Positions 55,601 through 64,000 are shown, counted from the stretch's first letter. The stretch is DNA of 64,000 bases from Paenarthrobacter sp. JL.01a (GCF_025452095.1 NZ_CP104877.1:2914001-2978000); one strand, 5' to 3'. Notes: a model not told the origin generated them from the letters alone. Translations and numbers: made by a program.

Positions 55601-56003
55601 TCGGCGGCCGCGCGAGCGGCAGGACACCTTCGGCTTTGGCGCGCCGGATGATATCGAAAGCGTACGACGCCCAGGTGCGGGCCGGCGTCGTACTGAGGCT
55701 GCGGTCCAAGCGACCCGTAAAGGTGTCCCGCAAGGCCGCCGCGGCGTGGCGCCCCGGGGCAAGAATGAGTATTTGTTCAGGGTTCAGGCCATCGCGGACA
55801 CGGCGGACAGCAGACTCCACGAGGACGGTGGATTTGCCGGTTCCCGGGCCTCCGGGAACGAGGATAGGTCCGCTCCCCTGGGGCAGCGAGACCACAGCGT
55901 CCTGGTCGGGCGAGAGGATCGGGGCCGCGTAATGGGTTTCGCGCGGCGGCAGCAGCCGAAGGGCTGCGGATGCTTGGCGTATTTTTGCAGGAGTCGCGGT
56001 CAC
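52674..56003 (-). CDS. adnA: Helicase-nuclease AdnA subunit
   Basis: A 1109-residue partner of AdnB. The N-terminal motor has Walker A PGGPGTGKSTVLV and motif II LFLVDDAQESNPAV, and motif VI region FSTAVSRAHEVLVCTAVS. The C-terminal nuclease has RGQVDRLEIDSEGRLVIVDLKTGK in two blocks and ends with a GCRLPDICPLCARG cysteine cluster (C-x5-C-x2-C), part of an AddB-type Fe-S nuclease. The first Cys of that cluster, expected in a CPL(x)W stretch near residue 840, reads KSPLDW here. GTG start at 56003 overlaps the alkyltransferase-like stop. Confidence 0.93.
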   Translation of the reverse strand: MTATPAKIRQASAALRLLPPRETHYAAPILSPDQDAVVSLPQGSGPILVPGGPGTGKSTVLVESAVRRVRDGLNPEQILILAPGRHAAAALRDTFTGRLDRSLSTTPARTWASYAFDIIRRAKAEGVLPLARPPKLLSGPEQDLIIKELLEGHARPGFQLPWPEDLAAALPTRGFRHEIRQLFDRIIESGRTADDLVGLAYECGRPDWMAAAELYSEYRDVLDLRMPEAFDPAGIITTARQIFQESPAFLAEERKRIQLFLVDDAQESNPAVFELLADVAEGKDAVVTYSPDTVVQGFRGARPDLVAELPSLLGGPERVVLERPLSVTHRHAPAIAEAWTRVAARISQRSGGQLARQMEQPAHCGDSSPTPVARGRVEGHVLPSAVHEMRYVAQRILEAQLREGRGFSDIAVIVRNGGQISQLQRYLGGQGIPVRVPVADSAVRDEVAVRPLLEAFAVVLDPAKLTPETAVSLLTSRIGGATAIELRRLRQSLRREELLGGGGRSSDSLLVEALLEPGALASLGIEGSAARRLARMIAAGTAAAAEPGANAESVLWALWQATGLSSRWAEAALEGGAGGARADRDLDAMMALFHTAERYVDQLPGSGPEQFLDYLLNQELPMDTLAARAQLEDCVEIMTPASAAGREWPVVIVAGLQEGVWPNTRLRGELLGSTVYADAVEHGVEYALGRGPLSRLRDIRYDELRSFSTAVSRAHEVLVCTAVSSEDEQPSAFLDYVAPLDQGEYKRGYTPVDRPMTLRALVAELRQHVQLDDSSGQDLQTTEEAARILARLASTEPPVPGANPDTWWGLAPLSSTEPVVPPGGTVSVSPSKVEAVHKSPLDWFVQAAGGEAATDFARSLGTLVHSIAQDLPEASGAEYVAELVRRWPTLGMKDNWEGKLDYQRAELMVRKLAQYVIIMRSEGRSLLAVEHDFDVELPDVHLETGAGDADSESPRRHAVLRGQVDRLEIDSEGRLVIVDLKTGKRQPGKAEVANHPQLGAYQAAVLKGAFQDALPARQDAGDEPVAAPVPGGAVLAQLGTKTKSPAVQQQDPLDPEDNWAEGLVNEAAVLMAGATFEARHDPGKGSHGGHGCRLPDICPLCARGKQVTE

Positions 56004-56416
56004 ACAGTCATTTCATCATCGGGCACCGACAATATATGGAGTTGACGCTCCAACTGGTCGGAGATCACATCAAGTCGGTCAAAATCGTCGTCCGTGGGGG
56101 CCCACCGGGCCAGGGCAAGGTCCACGCGCCAGCGGCCTTCGCCGGTCAGCATGAAGGCCTGGTACGCACCATGCAGCGCAGTGGCTTCTTCCAGATAGTG
56201 CCGCAGCGCGTCGGCCTCATGGCCAGCAGGTGCTTCACCGCTTGCGCGCAGGACGCGCCACCACGCAACGGCACTTCCGTAGTGACTCATGACGGCGCCA
56301 ACCTGCCGGGGTCCGCCTGAACCGAGGAGCTCGGCGATGTCGCCGTAGGACACCGCTGAACCTGGCGGAACGAGGTCTACGACAGCCAGGACCGCCGTCA
56401 CGTACTCCATCCGCAT
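56000..56416 (-). CDS. Alkyltransferase-like (ATL) DNA-binding protein, MGMT family
   Basis: A 138-residue MGMT-fold protein. GSAVSYGDIAELLGSGGPRQVGAVM is the DNA-binding helix-turn-helix with the arginine finger. The position of the active-site Cys in MGMT (PCHRV) reads AWWRV, so residue 52 is Trp: it can recognise O6-alkylguanine but cannot remove the alkyl group, like ATL proteins. ATL proteins flag damage for nucleotide excision repair. Its stop overlaps the adnA start by four bases. Confidence 0.9.
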   Translation of the reverse strand: MRMEYVTAVLAVVDLVPPGSAVSYGDIAELLGSGGPRQVGAVMSHYGSAVAWWRVLRASGEAPAGHEADALRHYLEEATALHGAYQAFMLTGEGRWRVDLALARWAPTDDDFDRLDVISDQLERQLHILSVPDDEMTV

Positions 56417-56482
56417 GTGTTCAGCCTAACGGCAGGAGTGTCGTACCCAATAGTGTCGGAGCCAGCCGGTAGCGTGAAAAGC

Positions 56483-57193
56483 ATGAGCTCCTGGAACACC
56501 CTCTCCCGCGCCGCATTCGACCTTGAGACCACCGGGAAGAACTCCCGCTCCGCCCGGATCGTCACCGCTTCCATCACCGTGGTGGACGCCCGGGGGGAAC
56601 TCATCGCGGAGCACGAATGGTTGGCGGATCCGGGCGTGGAGATCCCCGCCGAAGCCAGCGAAGTACACGGAGTCACCACGGAAAAGGCGAGGGCTGAAGG
56701 CCGGCCGGCGGCGGAAGTCACCGGCGAGGTCGCCGGGGTACTGCAGGAACTGTTCGACGCCGGAACTCCGGTTATCGCTTTCAACGCCAGTTACGATTTC
56801 ACCGTCTTGGCCGCTGAATCCGCCCGCTATGGCATTCCGCAGCTGAGCCGCTTCCCCGTCCTGGATCCGTACGTCATGAACAAGCAGGTGGACCGGTACC
56901 GCAAGGGCAAGCGGACACTGACTGCCCTGTGCGAGGAGTACGGCGTCGATCTGACCAACGCACATACCTCTGCCGCGGATGCCCTTGCCACACTCCGGGT
57001 CCTCGATGCCATGGCAGGCAAGTTCCCCAAGCTCCAGATGCCCGCCTCCACGCTCCACCAGCTCCAAGTAGACTGGGCGGCGTCCCAGGCTGCCGATTTC
57101 CAGCAGTATTTGCGCCGCAGCAAGCCCACCGCCGTCATCGAAGGTGAATGGCCGGTACTTCCTCCCGTCGACGCGAGCCGCGGCGGCTTCTAG
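56483..57193 (+). CDS. 3'-5' exonuclease, DnaQ-like DEDD family
   Basis: A 236-residue protein with an exonuclease domain: FDLETTGKNSRSARIV is Exo I (Asp/Glu), VIAFNASYDFTVL Exo II (Asp), and AHTSAADALATLRVL contains the final His and Asp of Exo III. Related proteins proofread or act in nucleic-acid processing outside the replisome. ATG at 56483 follows GTGAAAAG; a leading ATG at 56417 has no support. Divergent from the alkyltransferase-like gene. Confidence 0.93.
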   Translation: MSSWNTLSRAAFDLETTGKNSRSARIVTASITVVDARGELIAEHEWLADPGVEIPAEASEVHGVTTEKARAEGRPAAEVTGEVAGVLQELFDAGTPVIAFNASYDFTVLAAESARYGIPQLSRFPVLDPYVMNKQVDRYRKGKRTLTALCEEYGVDLTNAHTSAADALATLRVLDAMAGKFPKLQMPASTLHQLQVDWAASQAADFQQYLRRSKPTAVIEGEWPVLPPVDASRGGF

Positions 57194-57508
57194 GTCTCAT
57201 CTGGTAAGGAATTGCTGCGACGCAAGTCACAAGATTTTCGGGAACTCCGATTGTCCGCGCCTTCAGGCGGGGATTCCATCACAGACGCGACCGCCGGAAC
57301 CCTGCACCCAATGAATGCCTTTCAGGGGAAGATACTTCGGAAAAATCGAGTGTGAGCAACCGTTTATTCGATTCACCGGGAGCCAATGGGCTGGTGACAT
57401 AATTAAGTTTGGCGGGTTGAAGTCTGCTAGGACAGCCAACCGTTGTAGTGCTGCCGTTTCCCCGCCCACCGCGAAACGTCTCCGTGACCCGATGAAAGTG
57501 ATTTCTTC
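57194..57508. promoter_or_regulatory. 315-bp intergenic region before the amino-acid ABC operon
   Basis: No gene is supported. An AT-richer patch near 57395-57412 (GACATAATTAAG) is the best candidate -10 region, but no -35 matches it well. The region must carry the promoter of the ABC operon. Confidence 0.4.
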
Positions 57509-58459
57509 ATGAAATTCAAAGCCCCTAAGTGGCTGTCTGTTGCCCCTGTGGCCGCAGCCTTGGTGATTTCCCTGGCAGCCTGCGGCGGAGGAAGCTCCCA
57601 GCCCAGCGGAACACCCACTGACGCACTCGCCGGAAGCGACCAGAAGTCGCTGGACAGCTTCACCACCGCTGACGTCACTCCCCTGGACAAGATCGACAAG
57701 TCCAAGCTGGGCCTCATCACCGACGGCACAATCCGCGTCGGCACCCTGTCCGATGCCCCGCCGAACATCTTCATCGATCCTTCCGGCAAGTTCACCGGCT
57801 ACGACAACGAGCTCCTGCGCGCCATCGGTGACAAGCTGGGCCTCAAGGTCGAGTTCGCTTCCACTGATTTCTCCGCGTTGCTGTCCCAGGTGGGCAACAA
57901 GCAGTTCGACGTCGGATCCTCCTCGATCTCCACCACCGACGCCCGTCGCAAGACGGTTGGCTTCACCAACGGCTACGACTTCGGCTACATGGCCGTAGTG
58001 ACCAAGAGCGATTCCAAGATCACTGGCTTCGGCGACATCAAGGAAGGCCTCCGCATCGGCGTCGTCCAGGGTACGGTCCAGGATGACTACATGTCGAACA
58101 CCCTCAAGATTGAGCCGGTACGTTTCCCCGATTACAACACCGTCTACGGCAACGTAAAGAACGGCCAGATCGACGCTTGGGTTGCCCCGTCCCAGCAGGC
58201 CGAAGGCCAGGTCAAGGAAGGCGACAACACCAAGATCGCCGAGAAGGTTGTCAACACCCAGAACTTCACCGCCTACGCCGTGAACAAGGACAACAAGCCG
58301 CTGATCGACGCCCTGAACTCCGGTCTGGACGCTGTCATCGCTGACGGCACGTGGGCCAAGCTCACCGCCGAGTGGTACAAGGACCGTCCGACGGCTGCCG
58401 AGCAGACTCCCCAGGGGTGGAAGCCGGGCAGCAAGGCCGTCCAGCTCCCGGCCAAGTAA
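57509..58459 (+). CDS. Amino-acid ABC transporter substrate-binding lipoprotein (family 3)
   Basis: A 316-residue binding protein. Signal peptide (WLSVAPVAAALVISL) with LAAC lipobox at Cys25, then a ~45-residue linker and a two-lobe SBP_bac_3 domain: TDGTIRVGTLSDAPPNIFID, the family line FTGYDNELLRAIGDKLGLKV, DFSALLSQVGNKQFDVGSSS and ARRKTVGFTNGYDFGY. It binds a polar amino acid or similar solute. First gene of an operon with the permease and ATPase below. Confidence 0.95.
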   Translation: MKFKAPKWLSVAPVAAALVISLAACGGGSSQPSGTPTDALAGSDQKSLDSFTTADVTPLDKIDKSKLGLITDGTIRVGTLSDAPPNIFIDPSGKFTGYDNELLRAIGDKLGLKVEFASTDFSALLSQVGNKQFDVGSSSISTTDARRKTVGFTNGYDFGYMAVVTKSDSKITGFGDIKEGLRIGVVQGTVQDDYMSNTLKIEPVRFPDYNTVYGNVKNGQIDAWVAPSQQAEGQVKEGDNTKIAEKVVNTQNFTAYAVNKDNKPLIDALNSGLDAVIADGTWAKLTAEWYKDRPTAAEQTPQGWKPGSKAVQLPAK

Positions 58460-58471
58460 CCAAGGCGTTCC

Positions 58472-59236
58472 ATGGATATCCTCAATCAATTAGCCGATAC
58501 CTTCTTTGACTGGGAGGCGATGGGCCAAGTCATCCCCAAGATGTTCGCGGTCGGCCTGCCCAACACGATCGTCCTGGCTGTGGTCTCCGGCATCATTGGG
58601 ACCGCCCTCGGCATGCTGCTTGCCCTGATGGGGATTTCCCGGAACGCGGCAGCACGGTGGGTAGCCCGAATCTACACGGACATTCTCCGCGGGCTCCCTC
58701 CCGTGCTGACCATCCTGGTGATCGGTTTCGGTTTCGGCCCGATCATTCGTGAACTCACGGGCTCCACGAGTCCGTACCCCATGGCCATCGCAGCGCTGTC
58801 CTTGATGTCCGGTGCATACATTGGCGAGATCTTCCGGTCCGGTATCCAGAGCGTGGACAAGGGCCAGCTCGAGGCCACCCGCGCGCTGGGGTTCAGCTAT
58901 GCCTCGTCCATGCGGCTCGTAGTGGTGCCCCAGGGCATCCGCCGTGTGCTGCCGGCCTTGGTCAACCAGTTCATTGCATTGATCAAGGAATCATCCCTGG
59001 TCTTCATGCTCGGCCTGCTGGCGACTGAGCGCGAAATCTTCCAGATCGGCAAGGACGCAGCGGCCAACAGCGGCAACCTGTCACCGTACGTCGCAGCAGC
59101 CATCTTCTACCTGGCAATGACGATCCCGCTCACGCACTTCGTGAACTTCATTGACGCCCGCATGCGCGCCGGCCGCCCTGAGAAGAAGGAACCGGATGAA
59201 GCAGCAGCAGTGGTAGGAAAAGGAGCCCAGGCATGA
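58472..59236 (+). CDS. Amino-acid ABC transporter permease
   Basis: A 254-residue membrane permease with a BPD_transp_1 domain of about five helices. The cytoplasmic docking loop [28 protein letters not shown] is the conserved EAA/Q-ABC motif (here split: [17 protein letters not shown] and [10 protein letters not shown]), and a [15 protein letters not shown] segment follows the second helix. Upstream neighbour is the binding protein (12-base gap) and the stop overlaps the ATPase start by four bases. Confidence 0.95.
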   Translation: MDILNQLADTFFDWEAMGQVIPKMFAVGLPNTIVLAVVSGIIGTALGMLLALMGISRNAAARWVARIYTDILRGLPPVLTILVIGFGFGPIIRELTGSTSPYPMAIAALSLMSGAYIGEIFRSGIQSVDKGQLEATRALGFSYASSMRLVVVPQGIRRVLPALVNQFIALIKESSLVFMLGLLATEREIFQIGKDAAANSGNLSPYVAAAIFYLAMTIPLTHFVNFIDARMRAGRPEKKEPDEAAAVVGKGAQA

Positions 59237-59970
59237 GTGAATTCGCTTCAGGTTCGCTGACCGCCAAGAACATCCACTTGTCGTTTGGCAGCAACCATGT
59301 GTTGCGCGGCATCGACCTGCACGTCGAAAAGGGCACCACGGCATCGGTCATCGGTCCCTCGGGCTCGGGCAAGTCGACCCTTCTGCGCGTGATGAACCGG
59401 CTCATCGAACCGGACCAGGGCGACATCCTGCTCGACGGCAAGTCCGTCCTGAAGGACAACCCTGACGAACTCCGCCGCCGCATCGGCATGGTGTTCCAGC
59501 AGTTCAACCTGTTCCCACACAAGACCGTGGCCGACAACATTTCTTTGGCGTTGCGCAAGCTCCGCGGCATGTCCAAGGATCAAGCCCGCGAAGAGGCCTT
59601 GGCGCAGCTCGACCTGGTGGGCCTGAAGCACAAGGCCGATTCGCGTCCGGCAAACCTCTCCGGAGGGCAGCAGCAACGTGTCGCCATCGCCCGGGCGCTG
59701 GCCATGAAGCCCGAGGTCATGTTCTTCGATGAAGCAACCTCGGCCCTGGACCCTGAACTGGTCAAGGGCGTTCTCGCCCTCATGACCGATCTTGCCCAGG
59801 GCGGCATGACCATGGTGGTGGTAACCCACGAAATGGGCTTCTCCCGCAACGTCTCAGACGTCGTGACCTTCATGGACGCAGGCGTGGTGGTTGAATCCGG
59901 TCCCCCGGAGCAGCTGTTCACCAACCCGCAGACGGAACGCCTTCAGGGCTTCCTCTCGGACGTTCTCTAG
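59233..59970 (+). CDS. Amino-acid ABC transporter ATP-binding protein
   Basis: A 245-residue ABC ATPase of the polar-amino-acid (GlnQ) type. Walker [12 protein letters not shown]-loop [14 protein letters not shown], signature [13 protein letters not shown], Walker [15 protein letters not shown] and switch His in VVTHEMGFS are all present. It overlaps the permease gene by four bases (ATGA) and ends the operon before a long terminator. Confidence 0.97.
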   Translation: MSEFASGSLTAKNIHLSFGSNHVLRGIDLHVEKGTTASVIGPSGSGKSTLLRVMNRLIEPDQGDILLDGKSVLKDNPDELRRRIGMVFQQFNLFPHKTVADNISLALRKLRGMSKDQAREEALAQLDLVGLKHKADSRPANLSGGQQQRVAIARALAMKPEVMFFDEATSALDPELVKGVLALMTDLAQGGMTMVVVTHEMGFSRNVSDVVTFMDAGVVVESGPPEQLFTNPQTERLQGFLSDVL

Positions 59971-60012
59971 GCAGTACCGGGCCTCATGCGGACGCGGTCC
60001 AAGGCTGCAAAG

Positions 60013-60067
60013 AAGCCCCGCCCTTCCAGGACGGCCATGTGAATGGCCACCGTGGGAGGCGGGGCTT
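60013..60067. terminator. Bidirectional terminator after the amino-acid ABC operon
   Basis: Outer arms AAGCCCCGCC/GGCGGGGCTT enclose an inner stem GGCCAT/ATGGCC with a GTGA loop; TTTCTC follows on the plus strand. It lies between convergent genes ending at 59970 and 60076. Confidence 0.85.
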
Positions 60068-60075
60068 TCTCGCGT

Positions 60076-61356
60076 CTACTGTCCGTTCTTGACCCGCAGC
60101 ACCGTGAGGGCCGCGGCATCGACCTTGGCACGGAAGACCGGATCTGCCAAGGCCTTCTTCACCACTGCCTGGTGCATCGCGGGAATACTGGTGGCATCAG
60201 CGCAGACCAGCATGGTTCCCCCGGCAGTGAAGAAGTTCACTGCACGGTCGGCATCGGACCACGCCTCCAATTGTGCGGCGCTGCAGACGTCATCGGAGAG
60301 GATAATGCCGGTGAATCCGGCATCTCCCCTCAGCATGGTGTCCATGATCGCGGGGGAAAAGGGGGCAATGTTGGCCGGATCGATTTTGTCGTAGTAGGCA
60401 TTGGAGACCATGACCCACTGAGCCCCCGACGTGATGGCCGCTTTGAAGGGCTCCAGTGCGGGATCCGTCCGGGTGGTGGCGGTATCGCGCACGTGACTGG
60501 TGACATCGGTGTTGGGCACCACGCGCCCCAACCCGGGGAAGTGCTTGACCACCGGGGCCACGCCGGCATCCTTCATCCCTGCGGCGAAGGCATTCCCAAG
60601 TTCCGAGACCGTATCGGGTGCAAAGCCGTACTCACGTTGGAAGTGGCCGATGGGGCCGTTGGAAGGCGCAAACTGCGGACTGGTCACAGTATCAAGCACC
60701 GGCGCAAGGTTGACGTTTACGCCGACGCTGCGGAGTTCCTTGCCCCAAACGGCGGCGTCCGAACGGAGTTTGGCAGCTCCGGATGATGCCTGGACCAGCG
60801 CGGCGGGGATCGTGGAGAACCCAGGTCCGGAGAGAACCTGGACAAGTCCTCCTTCCTGGTCTGTGGCGACGAACAGCGGCACACCACCGGTTGTGGCAGG
60901 CGAAACCGTCCCGGTCAACGACGAAACAACCGTGGCAGTAGTAGTCGTTCCCGCCTTGCTTCGGCCGCTGAGATACACATTTCCGATGTGGTACTTCTTC
61001 AGCGCCTCCATGGTGGCCGGCTCGGCGCCGGTCGCTTTTGCCGCCACCATGAACAGCTGCCCAACGCGCTGCTCAAGACTCAGGGCGGCGAGCTGTTGCC
61101 CGGCCGCGGACGCATTGGAGGAGGCGGGTGCAGGTGCAGGTACCGAAGGTGTCGAAGGCGCGGTAGCGGAAGGAGGGGTGCTCGCAGGCGCGGCGGACGC
61201 AGTGGGCTGCGACGGCGACGCTGCCGGCGATGTTCCTTCCGCAGAGGACGGGCCGCCGGATGCCGTCCCGGCAGAACACCCTGACGCCATGGCGATCAAG
61301 GCTCCAGCGGCGGCGATGCTCACGCTGAGGGATGCAATGGTGTTGGACTTGCGCAT
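60076..61356 (-). CDS. Glycoside hydrolase family 3 lipoprotein (NagZ-like)
   Basis: A 426-residue exported enzyme. Signal SIAAAGALIAMASGC ends in a lipobox (SGC). A ~60-residue Ser/Pro/Ala-rich linker follows, then a GH3 N-terminal barrel with the KHFPGLGRVVPNTDVTSH motif and nucleophile Asp in ILSDDVCSAAQLEAW. Single-domain GH3 enzymes of this type are usually beta-N-acetylhexosaminidases (NagZ) used in cell-wall recycling. ATG 61356 gives the signal peptide; a GTG at 61392 is the alternative. Confidence 0.9.
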   Translation of the reverse strand: MRKSNTIASLSVSIAAAGALIAMASGCSAGTASGGPSSAEGTSPAASPSQPTASAAPASTPPSATAPSTPSVPAPAPASSNASAAGQQLAALSLEQRVGQLFMVAAKATGAEPATMEALKKYHIGNVYLSGRSKAGTTTTATVVSSLTGTVSPATTGGVPLFVATDQEGGLVQVLSGPGFSTIPAALVQASSGAAKLRSDAAVWGKELRSVGVNVNLAPVLDTVTSPQFAPSNGPIGHFQREYGFAPDTVSELGNAFAAGMKDAGVAPVVKHFPGLGRVVPNTDVTSHVRDTATTRTDPALEPFKAAITSGAQWVMVSNAYYDKIDPANIAPFSPAIMDTMLRGDAGFTGIILSDDVCSAAQLEAWSDADRAVNFFTAGGTMLVCADATSIPAMHQAVVKKALADPVFRAKVDAAALTVLRVKNGQ

Positions 61357-61423
61357 GGTAAACCGTGTGTTCGTTGGGGGTTGGGTTTCCACCTACGAGC
61401 CTACCCTGGTCAAAGACAACAAT

Positions 61424-61463
61424 GCCCAGGACAGCGACACCGGGCAGTGTCGCCGTCCTGGGC
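61424..61463 (-). terminator. Terminator of hemL
   Basis: GCCCAGGAC/GTCCTGGGC with an inner GCGACAC/GTGTCGC stem around a six-base loop; on the minus strand it is followed by a T-rich stretch (ATTGTTGTCTTTG). It lies 13 bases after the hemL stop. Confidence 0.88.
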
Positions 61464-61476
61464 AGAAGACAATACG

Positions 61477-62790
61477 CTAGGCCGAAGCCGCGGCCTTGGC
61501 GGCAGCCGGGAGGGCCTCGATGATGCGGTTCATGGCAGCGTCGTCGTGGGCTGCGGACAGGAACCAGGCCTCGAAGACAGACGGCGGAAGGTAGACACCG
61601 GAATCCAGCATGGAGTGGAAGAACGGTGCGTAGCGGAAGCTTTCCTGGCCCTGGGCGTCGTCGTAATTGTGGACGCCGTTGGCGGATGTCCCGAAGGCAA
61701 CCGAGAACAGGTTCCCTGCCCGCTGGATGGAGTGGTCCACGCCTTCGGCATCAAGGGCGGAGGACAGGGCTGCGGAGAGCTCCAGCGAACGGGCATCCAC
61801 GTAGGCGTAAACGTCGGGCGTTGCGTGGCTCAGCGTCGCGACGCCGGCAGCCATGGCCACCGGGTTCCCGGACAGCGTACCTGCCTGGTAGACGGGACCA
61901 ACAGGAGCAAGGTAGTCCATGACGTCGGCGCGGCCGCCAAGTGCCGCCGTCGGCATTCCGCCGCCGATGACTTTGCCGAAGGTGAGCAGGTCCGGAGCCC
62001 AGCCTTCCTGGCGGCCAGTCAGGCCCCAGTAGCCCGCATAGCCGGTGCGGAATCCGGTCAGGACCTCGTCGAGGATCAGGAGGGCACCGTGTTCCTTGGT
62101 GATGCGGGACAGTCCGGCGTTGAAGCCCTCCCCCGGGGTGACGACGCCCATGTTGGCAGGGGCTGCTTCGGTGATGACGGCAGCGATGTTCTTGCCGTGG
62201 GCAGCGAAGGCGGCCTCAACGGCGTCGAGGTCGTTGTAGGGCAGCACCAAAGTCTCGGCCGCGGTAGCTTCCGTAACCCCTGCCGATCCGGGCAACGCCA
62301 AGGTGGCGACGCCGGAGCCTGCAGCGGCAAGCAATCCGTCCAGGTGGCCGTGGTAGCAGCCGGCGAATTTGATAATCAGGTTCCGGCCGGTGTATCCGCG
62401 GGCCAAGCGCACAGCCGTCATGGTCGCTTCAGTACCGGTGGAGACCATCCGCAGGCGTTCGACGGCGGAGACGCGTTCCTTGACGATCTCCGCAAGGTTT
62501 GCTTCATCAGGGGTGGAGGCGCCGAAGGAAAGGCCCCGGTCAACGGCTGCGTGCACGGCATCGAGCACGGCCGGGTGCGCGTGGCCGAGGAGCGCCGGCC
62601 CCCATGAACACACAAGGTCCACGTATTCCTGGCCGTCAGCGTCGGTGAGGTAGGCGCCCTTGGCGGAGACCATGAATTTCGGGTTTCCGCCCACGGAACC
62701 GAAGGCGCGCACCGGCGAGTTCACGCCGCCGGGCATCAGGGACCGTGCGCGGTCGAAAAGCTGATCGGACACAGGGGTGTTTGACGTCAT
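61477..62790 (-). CDS. hemL: Glutamate-1-semialdehyde 2,1-aminomutase
   Basis: A 437-residue PLP enzyme turning glutamate-1-semialdehyde into 5-aminolevulinate, the first dedicated haem precursor in the C5 route. N-terminal [17 protein letters not shown] is typical; [14 protein letters not shown] and [16 protein letters not shown] are cofactor sites; the PLP lysine lies in [16 protein letters not shown] at 62790 gives the usual start; an earlier start at 62913 adds an implausible leader. 59 bases after the luciferase-like gene. Confidence 0.97.
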   Translation of the reverse strand: MTSNTPVSDQLFDRARSLMPGGVNSPVRAFGSVGGNPKFMVSAKGAYLTDADGQEYVDLVCSWGPALLGHAHPAVLDAVHAAVDRGLSFGASTPDEANLAEIVKERVSAVERLRMVSTGTEATMTAVRLARGYTGRNLIIKFAGCYHGHLDGLLAAAGSGVATLALPGSAGVTEATAAETLVLPYNDLDAVEAAFAAHGKNIAAVITEAAPANMGVVTPGEGFNAGLSRITKEHGALLILDEVLTGFRTGYAGYWGLTGRQEGWAPDLLTFGKVIGGGMPTAALGGRADVMDYLAPVGPVYQAGTLSGNPVAMAAGVATLSHATPDVYAYVDARSLELSAALSSALDAEGVDHSIQRAGNLFSVAFGTSANGVHNYDDAQGQESFRYAPFFHSMLDSGVYLPPSVFEAWFLSAAHDDAAMNRIIEALPAAAKAAASA

Positions 62791-62849
62791 GGTACCTATT
62801 CTTTCAGTGTTTCCAGGGCGGGCCTGCCGCCTGGCAGTAGCGAGGGGCG

Positions 62850-63926
62850 TCAGGCCGAAGCCAGCAGTTTGGCAACCCGCGGAGCCACCTCGGTGCCGTA
62901 AAGCTCGATGCAACGCATCATGGATTGGTGGGGCAACGTGCCGTTGCTGTACTTGAGGTCAAAGCGGTCCACTCCAAGGTTCCGCTTCAGCAGCGCGATC
63001 TTCTGCGCAACGGTCTCGGGCGAACCTACGTAGAGGGCACCTTCAGGACCGCACATGGCATCGAATTCGCCGCGGTTGCCCGGTCCCCAGCCACGCTCGG
63101 CACCGATCCTGTTGCGTTGTTCAAGCCAGTGCGGGAAAAGTTCCTCGCGGGCAGCTTCGTCGGTGTCGGCGATGAATCCGGGAGAGTGCGTTGCAATCGG
63201 GCGCATCGGGTGACCGTACTTGGCCATCGCTTCGCGGTATAGGTTGACCAAGGGGGCAAAGCGCCGTGGCTCTCCCCCGATGATCGCGAAGATGATGGGA
63301 TAGCCGTATTCAGCGCAGCGCAGCACCGATTCCGGTGTTCCGCCCACTCCGATCCAGGCCGGAAGCAGATGGTGCTGGAGTTTCGGATATACCTGCAGGC
63401 CGCTGACGTTCGGCCGTGTGCGTCCCTCCCAATGCACCGGCATTTGCGCCCGCACCTTGTCAAAGAGTTCCAGCTTCTCTTCAAAGAGGACCTCGTAGTC
63501 CGCCAGGTCCAGGCCGAACAGCGGGAAGGACTCGATGAACGATCCCCGCCCGAGCATCACTTCAGCCCGGCCATTGGAGATCGCGTCAACGGTGGCGAAC
63601 CGCTGGAACACACGGATTGGATCATCGGAACTCAAGACAGTCACAGCCGAGCCAAGCCGGATCCGCGAGGTCACGGCTGCCGCCGCCGCCAGGAAGACCT
63701 CGGGCGCGGAAACCGCAAAGTCGCGGCGGTGGTGCTCTCCTACGCCAAACGCATGGATTCCGACGGCGTCGGCCAGCTTCGCTTCCTCCAGCAGCTCACG
63801 CAGGACTTGCGCGTGCTCCTTGGGGTTCCCCTCGGCGTCGAGCCCGGCATCACCGAAGGTGTTCAGCCCGAGGAGGATCTGGTCGGCGGGAACGGGTGCC
63901 GTGGGATCGGAGGGAACGGATGTCAT
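62850..63926 (-). CDS. Luciferase-like (LLM) flavin monooxygenase
   Basis: A 358-residue bacterial-luciferase-fold oxidoreductase that uses FMN or F420. [17 protein letters not shown] opens the barrel; [23 protein letters not shown] and [20 protein letters not shown] are conserved strands, and [18 protein letters not shown] is typical of the group. The partner substrate is unknown. GAAGGAG precedes the ATG, which overlaps the hemB stop by one base (TGATG), so it is cotranslated with hemB and lies just before hemL. Confidence 0.93.
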   Translation of the reverse strand: MTSVPSDPTAPVPADQILLGLNTFGDAGLDAEGNPKEHAQVLRELLEEAKLADAVGIHAFGVGEHHRRDFAVSAPEVFLAAAAAVTSRIRLGSAVTVLSSDDPIRVFQRFATVDAISNGRAEVMLGRGSFIESFPLFGLDLADYEVLFEEKLELFDKVRAQMPVHWEGRTRPNVSGLQVYPKLQHHLLPAWIGVGGTPESVLRCAEYGYPIIFAIIGGEPRRFAPLVNLYREAMAKYGHPMRPIATHSPGFIADTDEAAREELFPHWLEQRNRIGAERGWGPGNRGEFDAMCGPEGALYVGSPETVAQKIALLKRNLGVDRFDLKYSNGTLPHQSMMRCIELYGTEVAPRVAKLLASA

Positions 63927-64000
63927 CAGGACTCCTTCAGCCAGCCTGCCAGTTCGGAGGCCCAATAGGTCAGGACGGTATCGGCTCCGGCACGCTTGAT
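63926..64000 (-). CDS. hemB: Delta-aminolevulinic acid dehydratase HemB, C-terminal end (partial)
   Basis: The last 24 codons of a gene running off the window end: IKRAGADTVLTYWASELAGW then LKES. The IKRAGADxVLTYxA stretch is the C-terminal signature of porphobilinogen synthase, which joins two 5-aminolevulinate molecules. 5' part missing. Its stop overlaps the start of the luciferase-like gene. It sits in one run with hemL. Confidence 0.93.
   Translation of the reverse strand: MKRAGADTVLTYWASELAGWLKES

Noticed and set aside
57263..58489. A 408-codon open frame on the minus strand over the amino-acid binding protein
   Set aside because: Shadow of the lipoprotein gene; GC-rich codon structure leaves the opposite frame open.

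Overview
The window is chromosomal DNA from a high-GC Gram-positive bacterium, most probably of the Micrococcaceae (Arthrobacter or Paenarthrobacter type). The evidence is the strong GC bias, frequent GTG starts, ATGA/GTGA overlaps inside operons, and gene neighbourhoods shared with Mycobacterium: UPF0182, PDZ/Lon, zincin, uvrD2, nudC and adnAB, and separately etfBA, iscS, mnmA and an Rv3015c-like gene. There is no prophage, transposase, integrase, CRISPR array or rRNA. The species call is inference.

Region by region. 241-6451 (+): a membrane-protein / DUF4129 / DUF4350 / MoxR ATPase / DUF58 cluster, then a DUF4166 gene. 6465-8641: a cobalamin-independent methionine-synthase-like protein and an AroQ chorismate mutase (-), then an F420/NADP-oxidoreductase-like protein (+). 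8708-14282 (-): a peptide ABC transporter with a fused double-ATPase subunit. 14529-16998: a caspase-like protease (+) facing a thermolysin-like zinc peptidase (-). 17086-21573: mnmA, a ferredoxin-reductase-like flavoprotein, iscS and a cysteine-rich SufR-like regulator. Two near-identical 25-bp inverted repeats, one between mnmA and the reductase and one before the regulator-iscS pair, suggest one sulfur / Fe-S regulon.

21641-31196: a lipoprotein, a lipid kinase, a J-domain protein, trmL, a sigK/rskA pair with a SigK-type promoter, gluconate permease and kinase, a PIG-L deacetylase and etfBA. 31429-37239: an HtrA-type protease, a TPM-domain protein followed by PspA (envelope stress), and a GntR/UTRA regulator. 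37352-37941: two identical initiator tRNA genes, each with its own terminator, separated by a 32-bp tandem-repeat array.

38035-57193: UPF0182, a PDZ/Lon-like protease, a DUF2342 zincin, a YgjP-like peptidase, UvrD2, NudC, a phosphotransferase-like protein, AdnB and AdnA (double-strand-break resection), an alkyltransferase-like protein without catalytic cysteine, and a DEDD exonuclease. 57509-59970 (+): an amino-acid ABC transporter. 60076-64000 (-): a GH3 glycosidase lipoprotein, hemL, a luciferase-like monooxygenase and the 3' end of hemB; the last three form a haem-pathway cluster that is cut by the window edge.
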